The notes under the pieces: generated by a model
Seen by the model: only the letters and a program-made list of their open reading frames with translations
What the model was told of the DNA's origin: nothing
Databases searched by the model: none
Origin: Microbacterium testaceum
Lineage (GTDB): Bacteria; Actinomycetota; Actinomycetes; Actinomycetales; Microbacteriaceae
DNA length: 52,373 nt
Direction: 5' to 3'
NCBI RefSeq assembly: GCF_001476285.1
Contig: NZ_LDRU01000101.1
Location: 1 to 52,373, forward strand
Translations under genes and position numbers: made by a program
In this document: piece by piece, positions 7,193 through 15,864 of the stretch
Layout: every line of letters begins with the position of its first letter
Numbering within the stretch: the stretch's first letter is position 1

Positions 7193-8266
7193 TCAGTTGT
7201 TGAAGCGGAACTCCACCACGTCGCCGTCCTGCATCACGTAGTCCTTGCCCTCGAGGCGGGCCTTGCCCTTCGCGCGGGCCTCGGCGACCGAGCCGAGCTC
7301 GATGAGGTCGTCGAACGAGATGACCTCCGCCTTGATGAAGCCCTTCTCGAAGTCGGTGTGGATGACGCCGGCTGCCTGCGGCGCCTTCGCACCCTGCGGG
7401 ATCGTCCAGGCGCGCGCTTCCTTCGGACCCGCCGTGAGGTAGGTCTGAAGACCGAGCGTGTCGAAGCCGATGCGGGCGAGCTGGTCGAGACCCGACTCGT
7501 CCTGACCGGTGGATGCCAGCAGCTCGGCGGCATCCTCCGGGTCGAGGTCGATCAGCTCGGACTCGATCTTGGCATCCAGGAAGACGGCCTTCGCGGGAGC
7601 GACCAGCGCAGCGAGCTCGTCCTTCTTCGCCTGATCGGTGAGCACGGCCTCGTCGACGTTGAACACGAAGATGAAGGGCTTGGCGGTCAGGAGACCCAGC
7701 TCACGGATGGGCGAGAGGTCGAGACCGGATGCCGAGAGCAGGACGCCGCGCTGGAGGGCGTCCTGTGCGGCCTTGGCGGCGTCGAGCACCGAGGGATCGA
7801 GCTTCTTGCCCTTGACCTCTTTCTCGTACCGGGTGATCGCCTTCTCGAGGGTCTGGAGGTCGGCGAGCTGCAGCTCGGCGTTGATCGTCTCCATGTCGCT
7901 CGCGGGATTCACCGCTCCGTCGACGTGGACCACGTCGTCGTCGGCGAATCCGCGGACGACCTGGGCGATGGCATCCGCTTCCCGGATGTTCGCGAGGAAC
8001 TGGTTGCCGAGGCCCTCACCCTCGCTGGCGCCGCGCACGATCCCGGCGATGTCGACGAACGACACCGCGGCGGGAACGAGCCGCTCGCTGCCGAAGACAT
8101 CGGCGAGCTGCTGAAGGCGCACATCGGGAAGGTTCACGACCCCGACGTTCGGCTCGATGGTCGCGAATGGGTAGTTTGCCGCGAGCACCGAGTTCTTGGT
8201 CAGGGCGTTGAAGAGGGTCGACTTTCCGACGTTGGGAAGGCCGACGATTCCGATGGTAAGAGCCAC
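7193..8266 (-). CDS. ychF: Redox-regulated ATPase/GTPase YchF (Obg superfamily)
   Basis: A 357-residue cytoplasmic P-loop protein associated with ribosomes and stress responses; family members prefer ATP. Visible are G1 GLPNVGKST (residues 8-16), the switch/G3 region VSFVDIAGIVRGASEGEGLGNQFL, G4-like FVFNVDE, and a C-terminal TGS domain ending GDVVEFRFNN. Length matches the family (about 360). The start is GTG at 8266. TAACCT lies 8 nt upstream, slightly longer than the spacing seen at other presumed leaderless genes. It stands alone between the toxin gene and a methyltransferase. Confidence 0.95.
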   Translation of the reverse strand: MALTIGIVGLPNVGKSTLFNALTKNSVLAANYPFATIEPNVGVVNLPDVRLQQLADVFGSERLVPAAVSFVDIAGIVRGASEGEGLGNQFLANIREADAIAQVVRGFADDDVVHVDGAVNPASDMETINAELQLADLQTLEKAITRYEKEVKGKKLDPSVLDAAKAAQDALQRGVLLSASGLDLSPIRELGLLTAKPFIFVFNVDEAVLTDQAKKDELAALVAPAKAVFLDAKIESELIDLDPEDAAELLASTGQDESGLDQLARIGFDTLGLQTYLTAGPKEARAWTIPQGAKAPQAAGVIHTDFEKGFIKAEVISFDDLIELGSVAEARAKGKARLEGKDYVMQDGDVVEFRFNN

Positions 8267-8306
8267 GGGAGTCCAGGTTACCCGGCCCGGAGCCCGCTCA
8301 CCCGCG

Positions 8307-9056
8307 TCAGGGTCGTCGTGCCCGGAACGAGTGGGTCACGTACGGGAGCGCGACCGAACCTCCGTCGGCGAGTCCGGGAACGGATGCCAGCACCCCGTCG
8401 ACCGCCGCGTCGATGGCCGCGCGGCGCTCGGCGCTGGCCGTGATGATGTCGCTCCGCGAGACGACGAGGTCGCGCAGTTGGGGCAGAGTGATGCGTCGCT
8501 CCCAGCGCCACTCGTGGTGTTCCAGGCTCTCGTACGGCTCGGCGACGCGTGGACCGGTCGTGGCGAGGAGCACCTCGGCATTCGAGCCGCCCATGGCCTC
8601 GGTGAGCCTCCGCACCCAGTCCACAGCGTCGTCACGGATGTTCCAGATCAGCCCGAGCACTCCCCCGCTGCGCACGACCCGTGCCGTCTCGCGCGAGGCC
8701 GCCTCGACGTCGACCCAGTGCCAGGCCTGGCCCATCACCACGGCGTCGAGACCCGAATCCGGCAGCGGCAACTGCTCGGCCGTGCCGACGAAGGTGGGCA
8801 CACCGCGCGCGTTCTCTCGCAGGGTCGCGAGCATGTCGGCATCCGGATCCACCGCCACCACATCGGCGCCGAGCTCGACCACGGCGCGCGTCAGCTTGCC
8901 GGTTCCGGCGCCGACATCGGCGACGCGGAGCGCCCGGCCCGGCTCCCGCACGGGATCCAGCAGCCAGGCCACCGCCTCGGGCGGGTAGCCCGGCCGCCCC
9001 GATTCGTAAGCGGCCGCTGCCTGTCCGAACGACCTCGACTTGTGCTGGGCGCTCAT
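8307..9056 (-). CDS. Class I SAM-dependent methyltransferase
   Basis: A 249-residue protein with SAM-binding motif I VADVGAGTGKLT (about 45-56), the acidic VVAVDPD of motif II and a QAWHWVD segment common in a UbiE-like, substrate-unassigned methyltransferase group. The ATG at 9056 follows TAGGGT by 6 nt on the minus strand (9063-9068), so a leaderless mRNA is likely. The substrate cannot be told from sequence. It is divergent from the exonuclease, with a repeat element in between. Confidence 0.88.
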   Translation of the reverse strand: MSAQHKSRSFGQAAAAYESGRPGYPPEAVAWLLDPVREPGRALRVADVGAGTGKLTRAVVELGADVVAVDPDADMLATLRENARGVPTFVGTAEQLPLPDSGLDAVVMGQAWHWVDVEAASRETARVVRSGGVLGLIWNIRDDAVDWVRRLTEAMGGSNAEVLLATTGPRVAEPYESLEHHEWRWERRITLPQLRDLVVSRSDIITASAERRAAIDAAVDGVLASVPGLADGGSVALPYVTHSFRARRP

Positions 9057-9097
9057 GTTCCGACCCTACGCCGCGCCTCCGACACGAGCAGCCCCAC

Positions 9098-9180
9098 GCC
9101 GTCCTGCGGAGTTCGCCGAACCACCTCGGCGTGTCGCACACGTGCCGCCGGCGTGTCGCACACGGACTCCGCGTGACGGC
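9098..9180. repeat. Intergenic hairpin element, copy a (GCCGTC/GCGGAGT family)
   Basis: Outer arms GCCGTC-ct-GCGGAGT (9098-9112) and ACTCCGC-gt-GACGGC (9166-9180) pair across two 2-nt internal loops. Between them the 16-mer CGGCGTGTCGCACACG occurs twice as a direct repeat (9127-9142 and 9149-9164). Related elements lie at 33657-33738, 33830-33911, 50014-50099 and 50114-50199. The element sits in the divergent promoter region of the methyltransferase and exonuclease genes. Confidence 0.75.
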
Positions 9181-9269
9181 ACGACATGCCGCGCGGGGCT
9201 CCGACACCGGATGCCGAGCCCCTCGGCGCGCCTCTTCGGGTCGTCGCCGCGGCGGGTGAGAGTGGACAC

Positions 9270-9866
9270 GTGGGACTGGACTTCACGGCGATCGACTTCG
9301 AGACGGCGAATTCCAGCAGCGCGTCGGCCTGCGCGGTCGGTCTGGCCCGCGTGCGCGACGGTCGCGTCGTCGCCACCGCCGCGTGGCTCATCAAACCCCC
9401 GCCCGGACACGACCACTTCGCTCCGATCAACGTGGGCATCCACGGGATCCAGGCGGCCGATGTCGTGAACGCGCCCGACTGGAGCGCCCAGCTCGCGCGC
9501 CTCACCGCGTTCGCCGGCGCCGACGTGCTGGTGGCCCACAACGCCGGCTTCGACATGTCGGTTCTGCGTCGCGCGTGTGCCGCGACGGGTGACGAGTGTC
9601 CGCCCTATCGCTACCTCTGCAGCGTGCAGATGTCGCGGAAGACCTACACGCTCCCGTCGTACCGCCTCCCCCTCGTGGCCGAGGAGGCGGGATGCTCGCC
9701 CTTCGCCCACCACGACGCGTTGGCCGACGCGGTCGCGTGCGCCGAGATCACGATCGACTGCGCGCGCCGCGCCGGGGTCGGCGACGTCCACGCCCTCGCG
9801 GCGCACCTGGGCGTCCGCGTGTCGCAGATCGCCGTCGAGCCCGTCGCGGAGCGCGCCGTCGCCTGA
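9270..9866 (+). CDS. DnaQ-like 3'-5' exonuclease (DNA polymerase III epsilon family)
   Basis: A 198-residue DEDDh exonuclease. ExoI DFETAN (D9, E11), ExoII VAHNAGFDMSVLR and ExoIII HHDALADAVACAEI are all present, so the metal-dependent active site looks complete. Such free-standing proteins act in proofreading or repair. I prefer the GTG at 9270 because it lies directly before the conserved LDFTAIDFET; an ATG at 9186 would add 28 residues encoded next to the repeat element, without conservation visible to me. RmuC follows 53 bp downstream on the same strand. Confidence 0.85.
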   Translation: MGLDFTAIDFETANSSSASACAVGLARVRDGRVVATAAWLIKPPPGHDHFAPINVGIHGIQAADVVNAPDWSAQLARLTAFAGADVLVAHNAGFDMSVLRRACAATGDECPPYRYLCSVQMSRKTYTLPSYRLPLVAEEAGCSPFAHHDALADAVACAEITIDCARRAGVGDVHALAAHLGVRVSQIAVEPVAERAVA

Positions 9867-9919
9867 CGCTCGCGGCCCGTCTTTCCGGCGATGTCGGAGG
9901 TCTGGTGCATGCTGACCTC

Positions 9920-11263
9920 ATGGATGCCATCGCCCTCGTTCTCGTGATCCTCGCCCTCGCGCTCGGCGTCGCCGGCGGGTGGTTCCTCGGATCCGCGCGG
10001 GCCTCTGCGAGCGCCGCCACCGAACAAGCTGATCTCCTCGCCCGGGTCGCCGCCTCCGATGCCGCGCGCGCGGGACTCCAGGCGCAGCTCGACCATCAGA
10101 CGGCCCTCTACAGAGAGGCCGTCGGTCAATCCCGCACCGACCAGGCCGCTCGCGAAGAACGCGAACGTCGCGACCAGACGGTGCTGCGCGCCCTCGACCC
10201 CGTGCGCGAGACCCTCGAGGCGATGCAGCGCAAGGTCGACGGGCTCGAGCGCGACCGCGTCGAGCAGTACTCCGCCCTGGGCGAGCAGTTGCGGATGTCG
10301 CGTGAGGCCGACGAGGCTCTGCGTGCCACCACCGAAGCCCTCGCGTCGGCGATGCGGTCCGGGAGCACGCGCGGCGTCTGGGGAGAGACGCAGCTGCGTC
10401 GGGTCGTCGAAGCCGCCGGACTCACGCGATACGTCGATTTCGACCTGCAGGCCTCCATCACCTCCGACGCGGGTGCGGGTCGACCCGACATGGTCGTCCG
10501 GCTCCCGGGTGGCAAAGCTCTGGCGGTGGATGCCAAGGTCCCCCTCGACGCCTATCTCCAGGCCAGCGCGATCCCGGTGACCGCGCAGGGCGACGAGGGC
10601 GCTCGCCGTGCGACGCTGCTCGCCCGTCACGCCAAGGCGGTCCGGGGTCACGTCGACGCTCTCGCGCGAAAGACCTACTGGGCGGGCCTCGAGAGCAGCC
10701 CGGAGTTCGTGGTGTGCTTCATCCCGAGCGAATCGCTCTTGGCCTCGGCTCTCGACGAAGACCCGACGCTTCTCGACTACGCGTTCTCCCGACGGGTGGC
10801 TCTTGCTTCACCGGTGAACCTATGGGCGGTTCTGAAGACCGTCGCGTTCACCTGGACCCAGCAAGACGTGTCCGACGAAGCGCGCGCGCTTTTCACCCTC
10901 GGCTCGGAGCTGTACGAGCGTGTCGGCGTCCTCGCCGGGCACGCCGGCGACCTCCGCCGGGCGATCGAGCGCACGGTCGACAGTTACAACAAGTTCGCCG
11001 GATCACTCGAGTCGCGCGTGCTGGTGACGGCGCGGAAGTTCCCAGGGATCGACGAGACGAAGCTCGATTCCGTCTCCCCTCCCGCTTCGATCGAGGCGAC
11101 GCCGCGGCGCTGGGCGGCCCCCGAGTTCATCGACTCCGCGACGACACCGATCGATGACGGCTCGACGGCGGACAGCGCGGTGGAGGGAGACCACCGGAGT
11201 GTCGCATCAGCCGATCTGGGCGACGTGCGGATCCGCGCGGGCCTCGAGTCGGAGGAGCGCTAA
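9920..11263 (+). CDS. rmuC: DNA recombination protein RmuC homologue
   Basis: A 447-residue protein: an N-terminal membrane helix (about 3-24), a long coiled-coil region rich in Arg/Glu/Gln (about 30-150), then the RmuC domain with GVWGETQLRRVVE, the PD-(D/E)xK-like GRPDMVVRLPGGKALAVDAKVPLDAY and PSESLLASALDEDPTLLDYAF. RmuC proteins limit inversion at short repeats and are predicted nucleases. The C-terminal 60 residues are acidic and low-complexity. CATGCT lies 6 nt before the ATG at 9920. It may share a unit with the preceding exonuclease, a plausible repair pairing. Confidence 0.92.
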   Translation: MDAIALVLVILALALGVAGGWFLGSARASASAATEQADLLARVAASDAARAGLQAQLDHQTALYREAVGQSRTDQAAREERERRDQTVLRALDPVRETLEAMQRKVDGLERDRVEQYSALGEQLRMSREADEALRATTEALASAMRSGSTRGVWGETQLRRVVEAAGLTRYVDFDLQASITSDAGAGRPDMVVRLPGGKALAVDAKVPLDAYLQASAIPVTAQGDEGARRATLLARHAKAVRGHVDALARKTYWAGLESSPEFVVCFIPSESLLASALDEDPTLLDYAFSRRVALASPVNLWAVLKTVAFTWTQQDVSDEARALFTLGSELYERVGVLAGHAGDLRRAIERTVDSYNKFAGSLESRVLVTARKFPGIDETKLDSVSPPASIEATPRRWAAPEFIDSATTPIDDGSTADSAVEGDHRSVASADLGDVRIRAGLESEER

Positions 11264-11297
11264 GCGGAATCGACGGAGAGAGAGGCTGCGGGGTGGC

Positions 11298-11507
11298 TCA
11301 AGAGCCGCCGGGGACCCAACTCAAGAGACTGACGACAGCGGCGGATACGCCGACGAACGCGCCGACCATCCACCAGGCGCTGATCTCGTGGCCGTCGTCG
11401 CGGCGAACGCGAAGCAGCACATCGGGGCGGCGCGCAGGGTCAACAGCGTCGGCGATGACCGCCTGCGCCCCGGTCTGGGGTGCGGTTTGGTTCGTGGGAG
11501 TTGCCAT
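11298..11507 (-). CDS. Small single-pass membrane protein, hypothetical
   Basis: A 69-residue protein: a polar N-terminal region followed by one hydrophobic helix (ISAWWMVGAFVGVSAAVVSLLSWV, roughly 42-65) at the C-terminus, with the charged stretch LRVRRDDGHE just before it. The ATG at 11507 has AAGGGG about 8 nt upstream as a Shine-Dalgarno. It is convergent with rmuC. No family recognised; coding is supported by a clear ribosome site and membrane topology. Confidence 0.6.
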   Translation of the reverse strand: MATPTNQTAPQTGAQAVIADAVDPARRPDVLLRVRRDDGHEISAWWMVGAFVGVSAAVVSLLSWVPGGS

Positions 11508-11704
11508 GGACGATCCCCCTTCGGGTCTCGGAAGAACACAGCGTCGCCGTTGACACTGCACACGATTCTGCCAGACCACCCCCGCGACACCGGTCACGCT
11601 TGCGTCACGACACGCCCGGCTGTAGGTGTGCGTTCCGCGTCCGTCGCCGCGCCTCCCACCGGAGCTCCACCGCGGAGCAAGGGCGACGCGCTACCGGGTC
11701 AGTG

Positions 11705-11751
11705 CCGTCTCGCTGAGCGCGGCCGGGCGGCGGCTGTGCTCAGCGAGACGG
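11705..11751 (-). terminator. Terminator hairpin downstream of glpX
   Basis: Perfect 14-bp inverted repeat CCGTCTCGCTGAGC / GCTCAGCGAGACGG (11705-11718, 11738-11751) with a 19-nt GC-rich loop, 12 bp past the glpX stop. The rest of the 256-bp gap (11508-11763) holds no gene I can support. Confidence 0.7.
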
Positions 11752-11763
11752 AGCGCTACCGAT

Positions 11764-12753
11764 TCAGAGCCACTTCGACGTCAAGTGCTCAGACGAGATG
11801 CGACGAAGCGTTCCCGACGCGCCACGGAGCACGACGCTCTCGGTGTAGATGAAGTCGCCGTCGCGGCGCACACCCTGCACCAGCTGGCCGTCGGTCACAC
11901 CGGTGGCGACGAAGATCGTGTTCTTTCCCTTGACGAGGTCGTCGGCCTCGTAAACCGTGCCGTCGACCTTCAGACCGGCGTCGACGCCCTTCTGCTTCTC
12001 CTCGTCGTTGCGGGGAGCAAGAACACCCTGAATGTGTCCACCGAGCGCCTTGATCGCGCACGCGGTGACGATGCCTTCCGGGCTGCCTCCGATACCGACG
12101 CACATGTCGGTACGGGCATTGTGACGGGCGGCGTTGATCCCGCCGGCGACGTCGCCGTCGCTCATGAGGCGGGTGCCCGCACCGGCCGCGCGGATGTCGG
12201 CGATGAGCTGTTCGTGACGCGGACGGTTCAACACCGACACGACGATCTCGTCGACGGGCTTGCCGAGGGCTTTCGCGAGCAAGCGGATGTTCTCGCCGAT
12301 GGGAAGCCGGATGTCGACGACCCCGACGCCGGCAGGTCCGGTGACCAGCTTGTCCATGTAGAAGACGCTCGATGCGTCGAGCATCGTTCCCTGGTCGGAC
12401 ACGGCGATCACCGAGAGGGCGTTCTGACGCCCCGCCGCCGTGAGCGAGGTGCCGTCGATCGGGTCGACCGCGACGTCGCACCGCGGTCCGCGCCCGCTTC
12501 CGACACGCTCGCCGTTGTAGAGCATCGGGGCGTTGTCCTTCTCGCCCTCGCCGATGACGATCGTGCCGTCGAAGTTGACCGTGCTGAAGAACGCGCGCAT
12601 GGCGTCGACGGCCGCACCGTCCGCCGCTTCCTTGTCACCACGACCGATGAAGGGGACTGCCCGGATGGATGCCGCCTCGGTCGCGCGAACCAGCTCGAGA
12701 GCCAGGTTCCGATCGGGGTGCAACGGACTCATATCGGATGTCAGGCTCACCAT
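11764..12753 (-). CDS. glpX: Class II fructose-1,6-bisphosphatase
   Basis: A 329-residue gluconeogenic enzyme hydrolysing fructose 1,6-bisphosphate to fructose 6-phosphate. GlpX-family motifs are visible: FIGRGDKEAADGAAVDAM, IGEGEKDNAPMLYNGE and the metal-binding CDVAVDPIDGTSL. The ATG at 12753 follows TACAGT (12760-12765, minus strand) by 6 nt, giving a leaderless start; the frame is open farther upstream but without a comparable signal. It is divergent from the class II aldolase, whose product is its substrate, so the two sit back-to-back with a shared control region. Confidence 0.95.
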   Translation of the reverse strand: MVSLTSDMSPLHPDRNLALELVRATEAASIRAVPFIGRGDKEAADGAAVDAMRAFFSTVNFDGTIVIGEGEKDNAPMLYNGERVGSGRGPRCDVAVDPIDGTSLTAAGRQNALSVIAVSDQGTMLDASSVFYMDKLVTGPAGVGVVDIRLPIGENIRLLAKALGKPVDEIVVSVLNRPRHEQLIADIRAAGAGTRLMSDGDVAGGINAARHNARTDMCVGIGGSPEGIVTACAIKALGGHIQGVLAPRNDEEKQKGVDAGLKVDGTVYEADDLVKGKNTIFVATGVTDGQLVQGVRRDGDFIYTESVVLRGASGTLRRISSEHLTSKWL

Positions 12754-12891
12754 GTGGCCACTGTAGCCACGCGAGATGTGACAATCGGCCAATTTCCGGC
12801 GCCCGCCGACGAAGGAATCTCGATTTTTATCGCTGGCGCATACTCCGCCACTTCCTCCCCCGACAGCCTCAGCACGATCCAGCACCTTCGC

Positions 12892-12897
12892 TAGGCT
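12892..12897 (+). promoter_or_regulatory. -10 box of the aldolase promoter
   Basis: TAGGCT at 12892-12897 lies about 33 bp before the fba ATG and leaves a short leader that holds the AAGGAG ribosome site. The -35 is not obvious. Confidence 0.45.
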
Positions 12898-12929
12898 GAC
12901 GGTGTCCCCGCAACGACACAAGGAGCACA

Positions 12930-13958
12930 ATGCCCGTCGCCACCCCTGAGCAGTACGCCGAGATGCTGGACCGCGCCAAGGCCGGCAGCTTCGCGTACCC
13001 CGCGATCAACGTCTCGAGCTCGCAGACCATCAACTCGGTGCTCCAGGGCCTGACCGAGGCCGGTTCTGACGGCATCCTGCAGGTCACCACCGGCGGCGCC
13101 GACTACTTCGCCGGCCACACGGTCAAGGCCCGCGCCACCGGCGCGCTCGCCTTCGCCAAGTACGTCACCGAGGTCGCCAAGAACTATCCCGTAACGGTCG
13201 CGCTCCACACCGACCACTGCCCCAAGGACGCGCTCCCCGGGTTCGTGCTCCCCCTCCTCGAGGCATCCGAGGAAGAGGTCAAGGCCGGCCGCAACCCGAT
13301 CTTCCAGTCGCACATGTGGGACGGCTCGGCCGTTCCCCTCGACGAGAACATCGACATCGCCGCCGAGCTCCTCCCCCGCATGAAGAACATCAACGCCATC
13401 CTCGAGATCGAGGTCGGCGTCGTCGGCGGCGAAGAGGACGGCGTTCAGCACGAGGGCTCGAACGAGGCTCTCTACACGACCGTCGCCGACGTGACCAAGG
13501 CCGTCGAGCGTCTCGGCCTCGGCGAGAACGGCCGCTACATCTCGGCCCTCACGTTCGGAAACGTCCACGGCGTGTACAAGCCCGGCGGCGTCAAGCTCCG
13601 CCCCGAGCTGCTCGGCGAGATCCAGGAGGGCATCGCCGCGAAGTTCGGCACCGGCCCGAAGCCCCTCGACCTCGTCTTCCACGGCGGCAGCGGCTCGAGC
13701 GACGAAGAGATCGCCCTCGCGGTCGCGAACGGCGTCGTCAAGATGAACATCGACACCGACACGCAGTACGCCTTCACCCGTTCGATCGCGGGCTACATGT
13801 TCTCGAACTACGAGGGCGTGCTGAAGATCGACGGCGAGGTCGGCAACAAGAAGCAGTACGACCCCCGCGCCTGGGGCAAGGTCGCCGAGTCGGCCATGGC
13901 CGTCCGCGTGGTCGAAGCCACCAAGCAGCTGGGTTCGTACGGCCAGTCCAAGAGCTGA
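12930..13958 (+). CDS. fbaA: Class II fructose-bisphosphate aldolase
   Basis: A 342-residue zinc-dependent aldolase that splits fructose 1,6-bisphosphate into dihydroxyacetone phosphate and glyceraldehyde 3-phosphate. Zinc and substrate motifs are seen in order: VALHTDHCPKD, EIEVGVVGGEEDG, ALTFGNVHGVYKPG, LVFHGGSGS and KMNIDTDTQYAF. The length fits the long class IIA form. The ATG at 12930 has AAGGAG at optimal spacing, unlike the leaderless neighbours, and strong GC-ending codon choice suggests high expression. A terminator hairpin follows at 13974-14003. Confidence 0.97.
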   Translation: MPVATPEQYAEMLDRAKAGSFAYPAINVSSSQTINSVLQGLTEAGSDGILQVTTGGADYFAGHTVKARATGALAFAKYVTEVAKNYPVTVALHTDHCPKDALPGFVLPLLEASEEEVKAGRNPIFQSHMWDGSAVPLDENIDIAAELLPRMKNINAILEIEVGVVGGEEDGVQHEGSNEALYTTVADVTKAVERLGLGENGRYISALTFGNVHGVYKPGGVKLRPELLGEIQEGIAAKFGTGPKPLDLVFHGGSGSSDEEIALAVANGVVKMNIDTDTQYAFTRSIAGYMFSNYEGVLKIDGEVGNKKQYDPRAWGKVAESAMAVRVVEATKQLGSYGQSKS

Positions 13959-13973
13959 CCCGACCCTCTCTCG

Positions 13974-14003
13974 CGAATGCCCCGGCTCCGGCCGGGGCAT
14001 TCG
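13974..14003 (+). terminator. Terminator of fbaA
   Basis: CGAATGCCCCGGC / GCCGGGGCATTCG, 13-bp perfect stem with a 4-nt loop (13974-13986, 13991-14003), followed by a short T-containing stretch; it may also serve the convergent MOSC gene. Confidence 0.88.
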
Positions 14004-14050
14004 TCGTTTCCGACACCGGATGCCACGTCCGTGAGCGTGCGGGCGCGGGC

Positions 14051-14596
14051 TCAGGCGCGGTAGACCTCGAGCACCGTGGGCGCGCCCTCGGGGGACGACA
14101 GCACCTCGATGGCATCCCCCGCCCGGACATCTCCCGCGCGCCGGACCCGGAGGTACGCGCCGAGGCGTCCCTCGTCGGAGAAGCGCTTCACCCACCCTCG
14201 GGCGTCGCGTCCGCCGACCCAGCGCGCGAACGTCGCGCACGGCGTGCGCGGCATGGTGACCTCGACCTCGACGGTGTCGCCGATGCGCCAGATCTCGCCG
14301 ATGCGCGCCGCGTTGACATCGATGCCGTCCACCCGGAGGTTCTCACCGAACCACCCCGGGTGCAGATCGCGGCCCAACTGGTTCTCCCAGTACGCCGCGT
14401 CCGCCTCGGAGTATGCGTACACCGCCTTGTCGCGCCCGCCGTGGTGTTTGCGGCTCGCCTGGACATCCGCGCGTACGCCGAGCGGGCCCAGACGAACGGG
14501 ACCGTCGAGCGCGCGCTTGTCGATCGCGGTCACCCCGACGGACCCCGCGTCCGGGTGGAGCTGGTGGACGGCGCAGACGGCGACGAGGCGTGGCAT
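14051..14596 (-). CDS. MOSC domain-containing protein
   Basis: A 181-residue MOSC domain, the fold found at the C-terminus of molybdenum cofactor sulfurases and in stand-alone YiiM-like proteins that handle molybdopterin or reduce N-hydroxylated compounds. The conserved Cys is C120 in MPRTPCATFARW, and the preceding segments GGRDKAVYAYSEADAAYWE and HPGWFGENLRVDGID match the YiiM-like pattern. The ATG at 14596 follows TAGCAT (14603-14608) by 6 nt. No molybdopterin gene is nearby, so the physiological substrate is unknown. Confidence 0.9.
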   Translation of the reverse strand: MPRLVAVCAVHQLHPDAGSVGVTAIDKRALDGPVRLGPLGVRADVQASRKHHGGRDKAVYAYSEADAAYWENQLGRDLHPGWFGENLRVDGIDVNAARIGEIWRIGDTVEVEVTMPRTPCATFARWVGGRDARGWVKRFSDEGRLGAYLRVRRAGDVRAGDAIEVLSSPEGAPTVLEVYRA

Positions 14597-14605
14597 CCGT
14601 CGATG

Positions 14606-15307
14606 CTACGGGGTGGAGAAGTCTCTCCGCATGACGACGCGATCGCCGTCGACGGAACGGATCTCGATCGAGCCGATACTTGACGCTTCGAGGTCGGTCC
14701 CGGCACTGAGCTCGGTCGTGGCCCCGGGGCCGGCGCGCCAGGTCGAGAGCACCGAGGTCGAGCCGGAGTCGTCGGTCACCGCCAGAGCGTAGGGCCAGCC
14801 ACCGGGCGGGGCATCGAGCACCTCGCCCGTGTATTGGCACACGAGGTCGATCCGGGTGCCCCACGCAACCGGGGTCAGTTTGACCGACGCCTCGAGCGGA
14901 GCTCCGCCGACCTCGTCGAGGGCGTAGGTCGTCCCCGACGACGAAGAGGCGTTGGCGATCGTGACGACGGTCGGCACGCCCACGGCGACCACGGCGAGGG
15001 ATGCCGCCAGGGTCCACGCCGTGATCCGCCGGGCGCGACGCCGACGCGCGGTCTGCACGACGCGGGTCCGGAGCGAGGGATGGGGCAGGGCGATGGGGAC
15101 CGGACCGCTCGACGCATCGATCGCCCGGGCACGGTCAGCCGACAGTCGCGAGAGCAGGCCCGCCGTGGGCGCGAGCTCCGCCACAGCCGTCCGGCACTCC
15201 GCGCAGATCGCGAGATGCCCCTCGTACTCCGCGCGATCCGCCGCCGACAGGGCACCCAGAACGTAGGCACCGTCCCACTCGGACATCCGTGAGTGATCGG
15301 CGTTCAT
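14606..15307 (-). CDS. Anti-sigma factor, RskA-like, with zinc-binding N-terminal domain
   Basis: A 233-residue membrane anti-sigma factor. The N-terminal ZAS domain has H31-x3-C35-x2-C38 (HLAICAEC), which would hold the sigma factor in the cytoplasm. A transmembrane helix lies at about 97-118, and the rest is an extracytoplasmic RskA-type domain (about 115 residues) that typically senses a signal and undergoes regulated proteolysis. The ATG at 15307 overlaps the stop of the sigma gene (ATGA), so the pair is translationally coupled. Confidence 0.9.
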   Translation of the reverse strand: MNADHSRMSEWDGAYVLGALSAADRAEYEGHLAICAECRTAVAELAPTAGLLSRLSADRARAIDASSGPVPIALPHPSLRTRVVQTARRRRARRITAWTLAASLAVVAVGVPTVVTIANASSSSGTTYALDEVGGAPLEASVKLTPVAWGTRIDLVCQYTGEVLDAPPGGWPYALAVTDDSGSTSVLSTWRAGPGATTELSAGTDLEASSIGSIEIRSVDGDRVVMRRDFSTP

Positions 15308-15810
15308 CGCGTCACCCCCCTCTCCTGCAGGGCGAGCCGCAGTGCTCGCACCGCGTAGTGCAGTCGCGACTTGACGGTCCCCGCCGGGATCCCGAGCTCC
15401 TCGGCCGTCTGCGCGACGCTCCGACCGCCGTAGTACGCGCTCACGATCACCGCGCGGTGATCGGGCGTCAGGGTCGAGAGCGCCTCCTCGACGAGCAACG
15501 CGTCGAACATGGCATCCGTGTCGTCGTCGCGTCCCGCGTCCGGCACCTCGTCGACGGCAAGTTCGTGGCGGCGACGGGCGCTGCGCGCCTCGTCGATGAC
15601 GAGGTTGCGGGCGACCGTGAACATCCACGACCGCAGCGATCCCGGGTCATCGTTCATGATGCGCGGCGACCGCCACGCCCGCAGCAGCGTCTCCTGCACG
15701 ACGTCGTCCGCTCCCGCGTGGTCGCCCGTGAGACTGACCACGTACCGCCAGACGGGCGCCGCGTGGGCGTCGTAGAGCGCGGTCAGACGCGCGTGATCTT
15801 CTCGCACCAC
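15304..15810 (-). CDS. ECF RNA polymerase sigma factor (SigK-like)
   Basis: A 168-residue group 4 sigma factor with only regions 2 and 4. Region 2 includes DDVVQETLLRAWRS and RSWMFTVARNLVIDEARSARRR; region 4 reads LSTLTPDHRAVIVSAYYGGRSVAQTAEELGIPAGTVKSRLHYAVRALR, the canonical -35-binding helix-turn-helix. GTG at 15810 or the adjacent GTG codon can be the start; GAGGAG precedes both. It is cotranscribed with its RskA-like anti-sigma factor. Target genes cannot be named from this window. Confidence 0.93.
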   Translation of the reverse strand: MVREDHARLTALYDAHAAPVWRYVVSLTGDHAGADDVVQETLLRAWRSPRIMNDDPGSLRSWMFTVARNLVIDEARSARRRHELAVDEVPDAGRDDDTDAMFDALLVEEALSTLTPDHRAVIVSAYYGGRSVAQTAEELGIPAGTVKSRLHYAVRALRLALQERGVTR

Positions 15811-15864
15811 GGCCGGCTCCTCTCTCGGGTTCTCAGAAGAACACGGGATGCCGGCCCCGTCGGT

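Noticed and set aside
9186..9269. Upstream ATG start for the DnaQ-like exonuclease
   Set aside because: It would add 28 low-complexity residues encoded beside a hairpin repeat; the GTG at 9270 abuts the conserved exonuclease fold.
12891..14240. 449-codon open frame opposite the class II aldolase
   Set aside because: It is a shadow of a highly biased, well-conserved gene.
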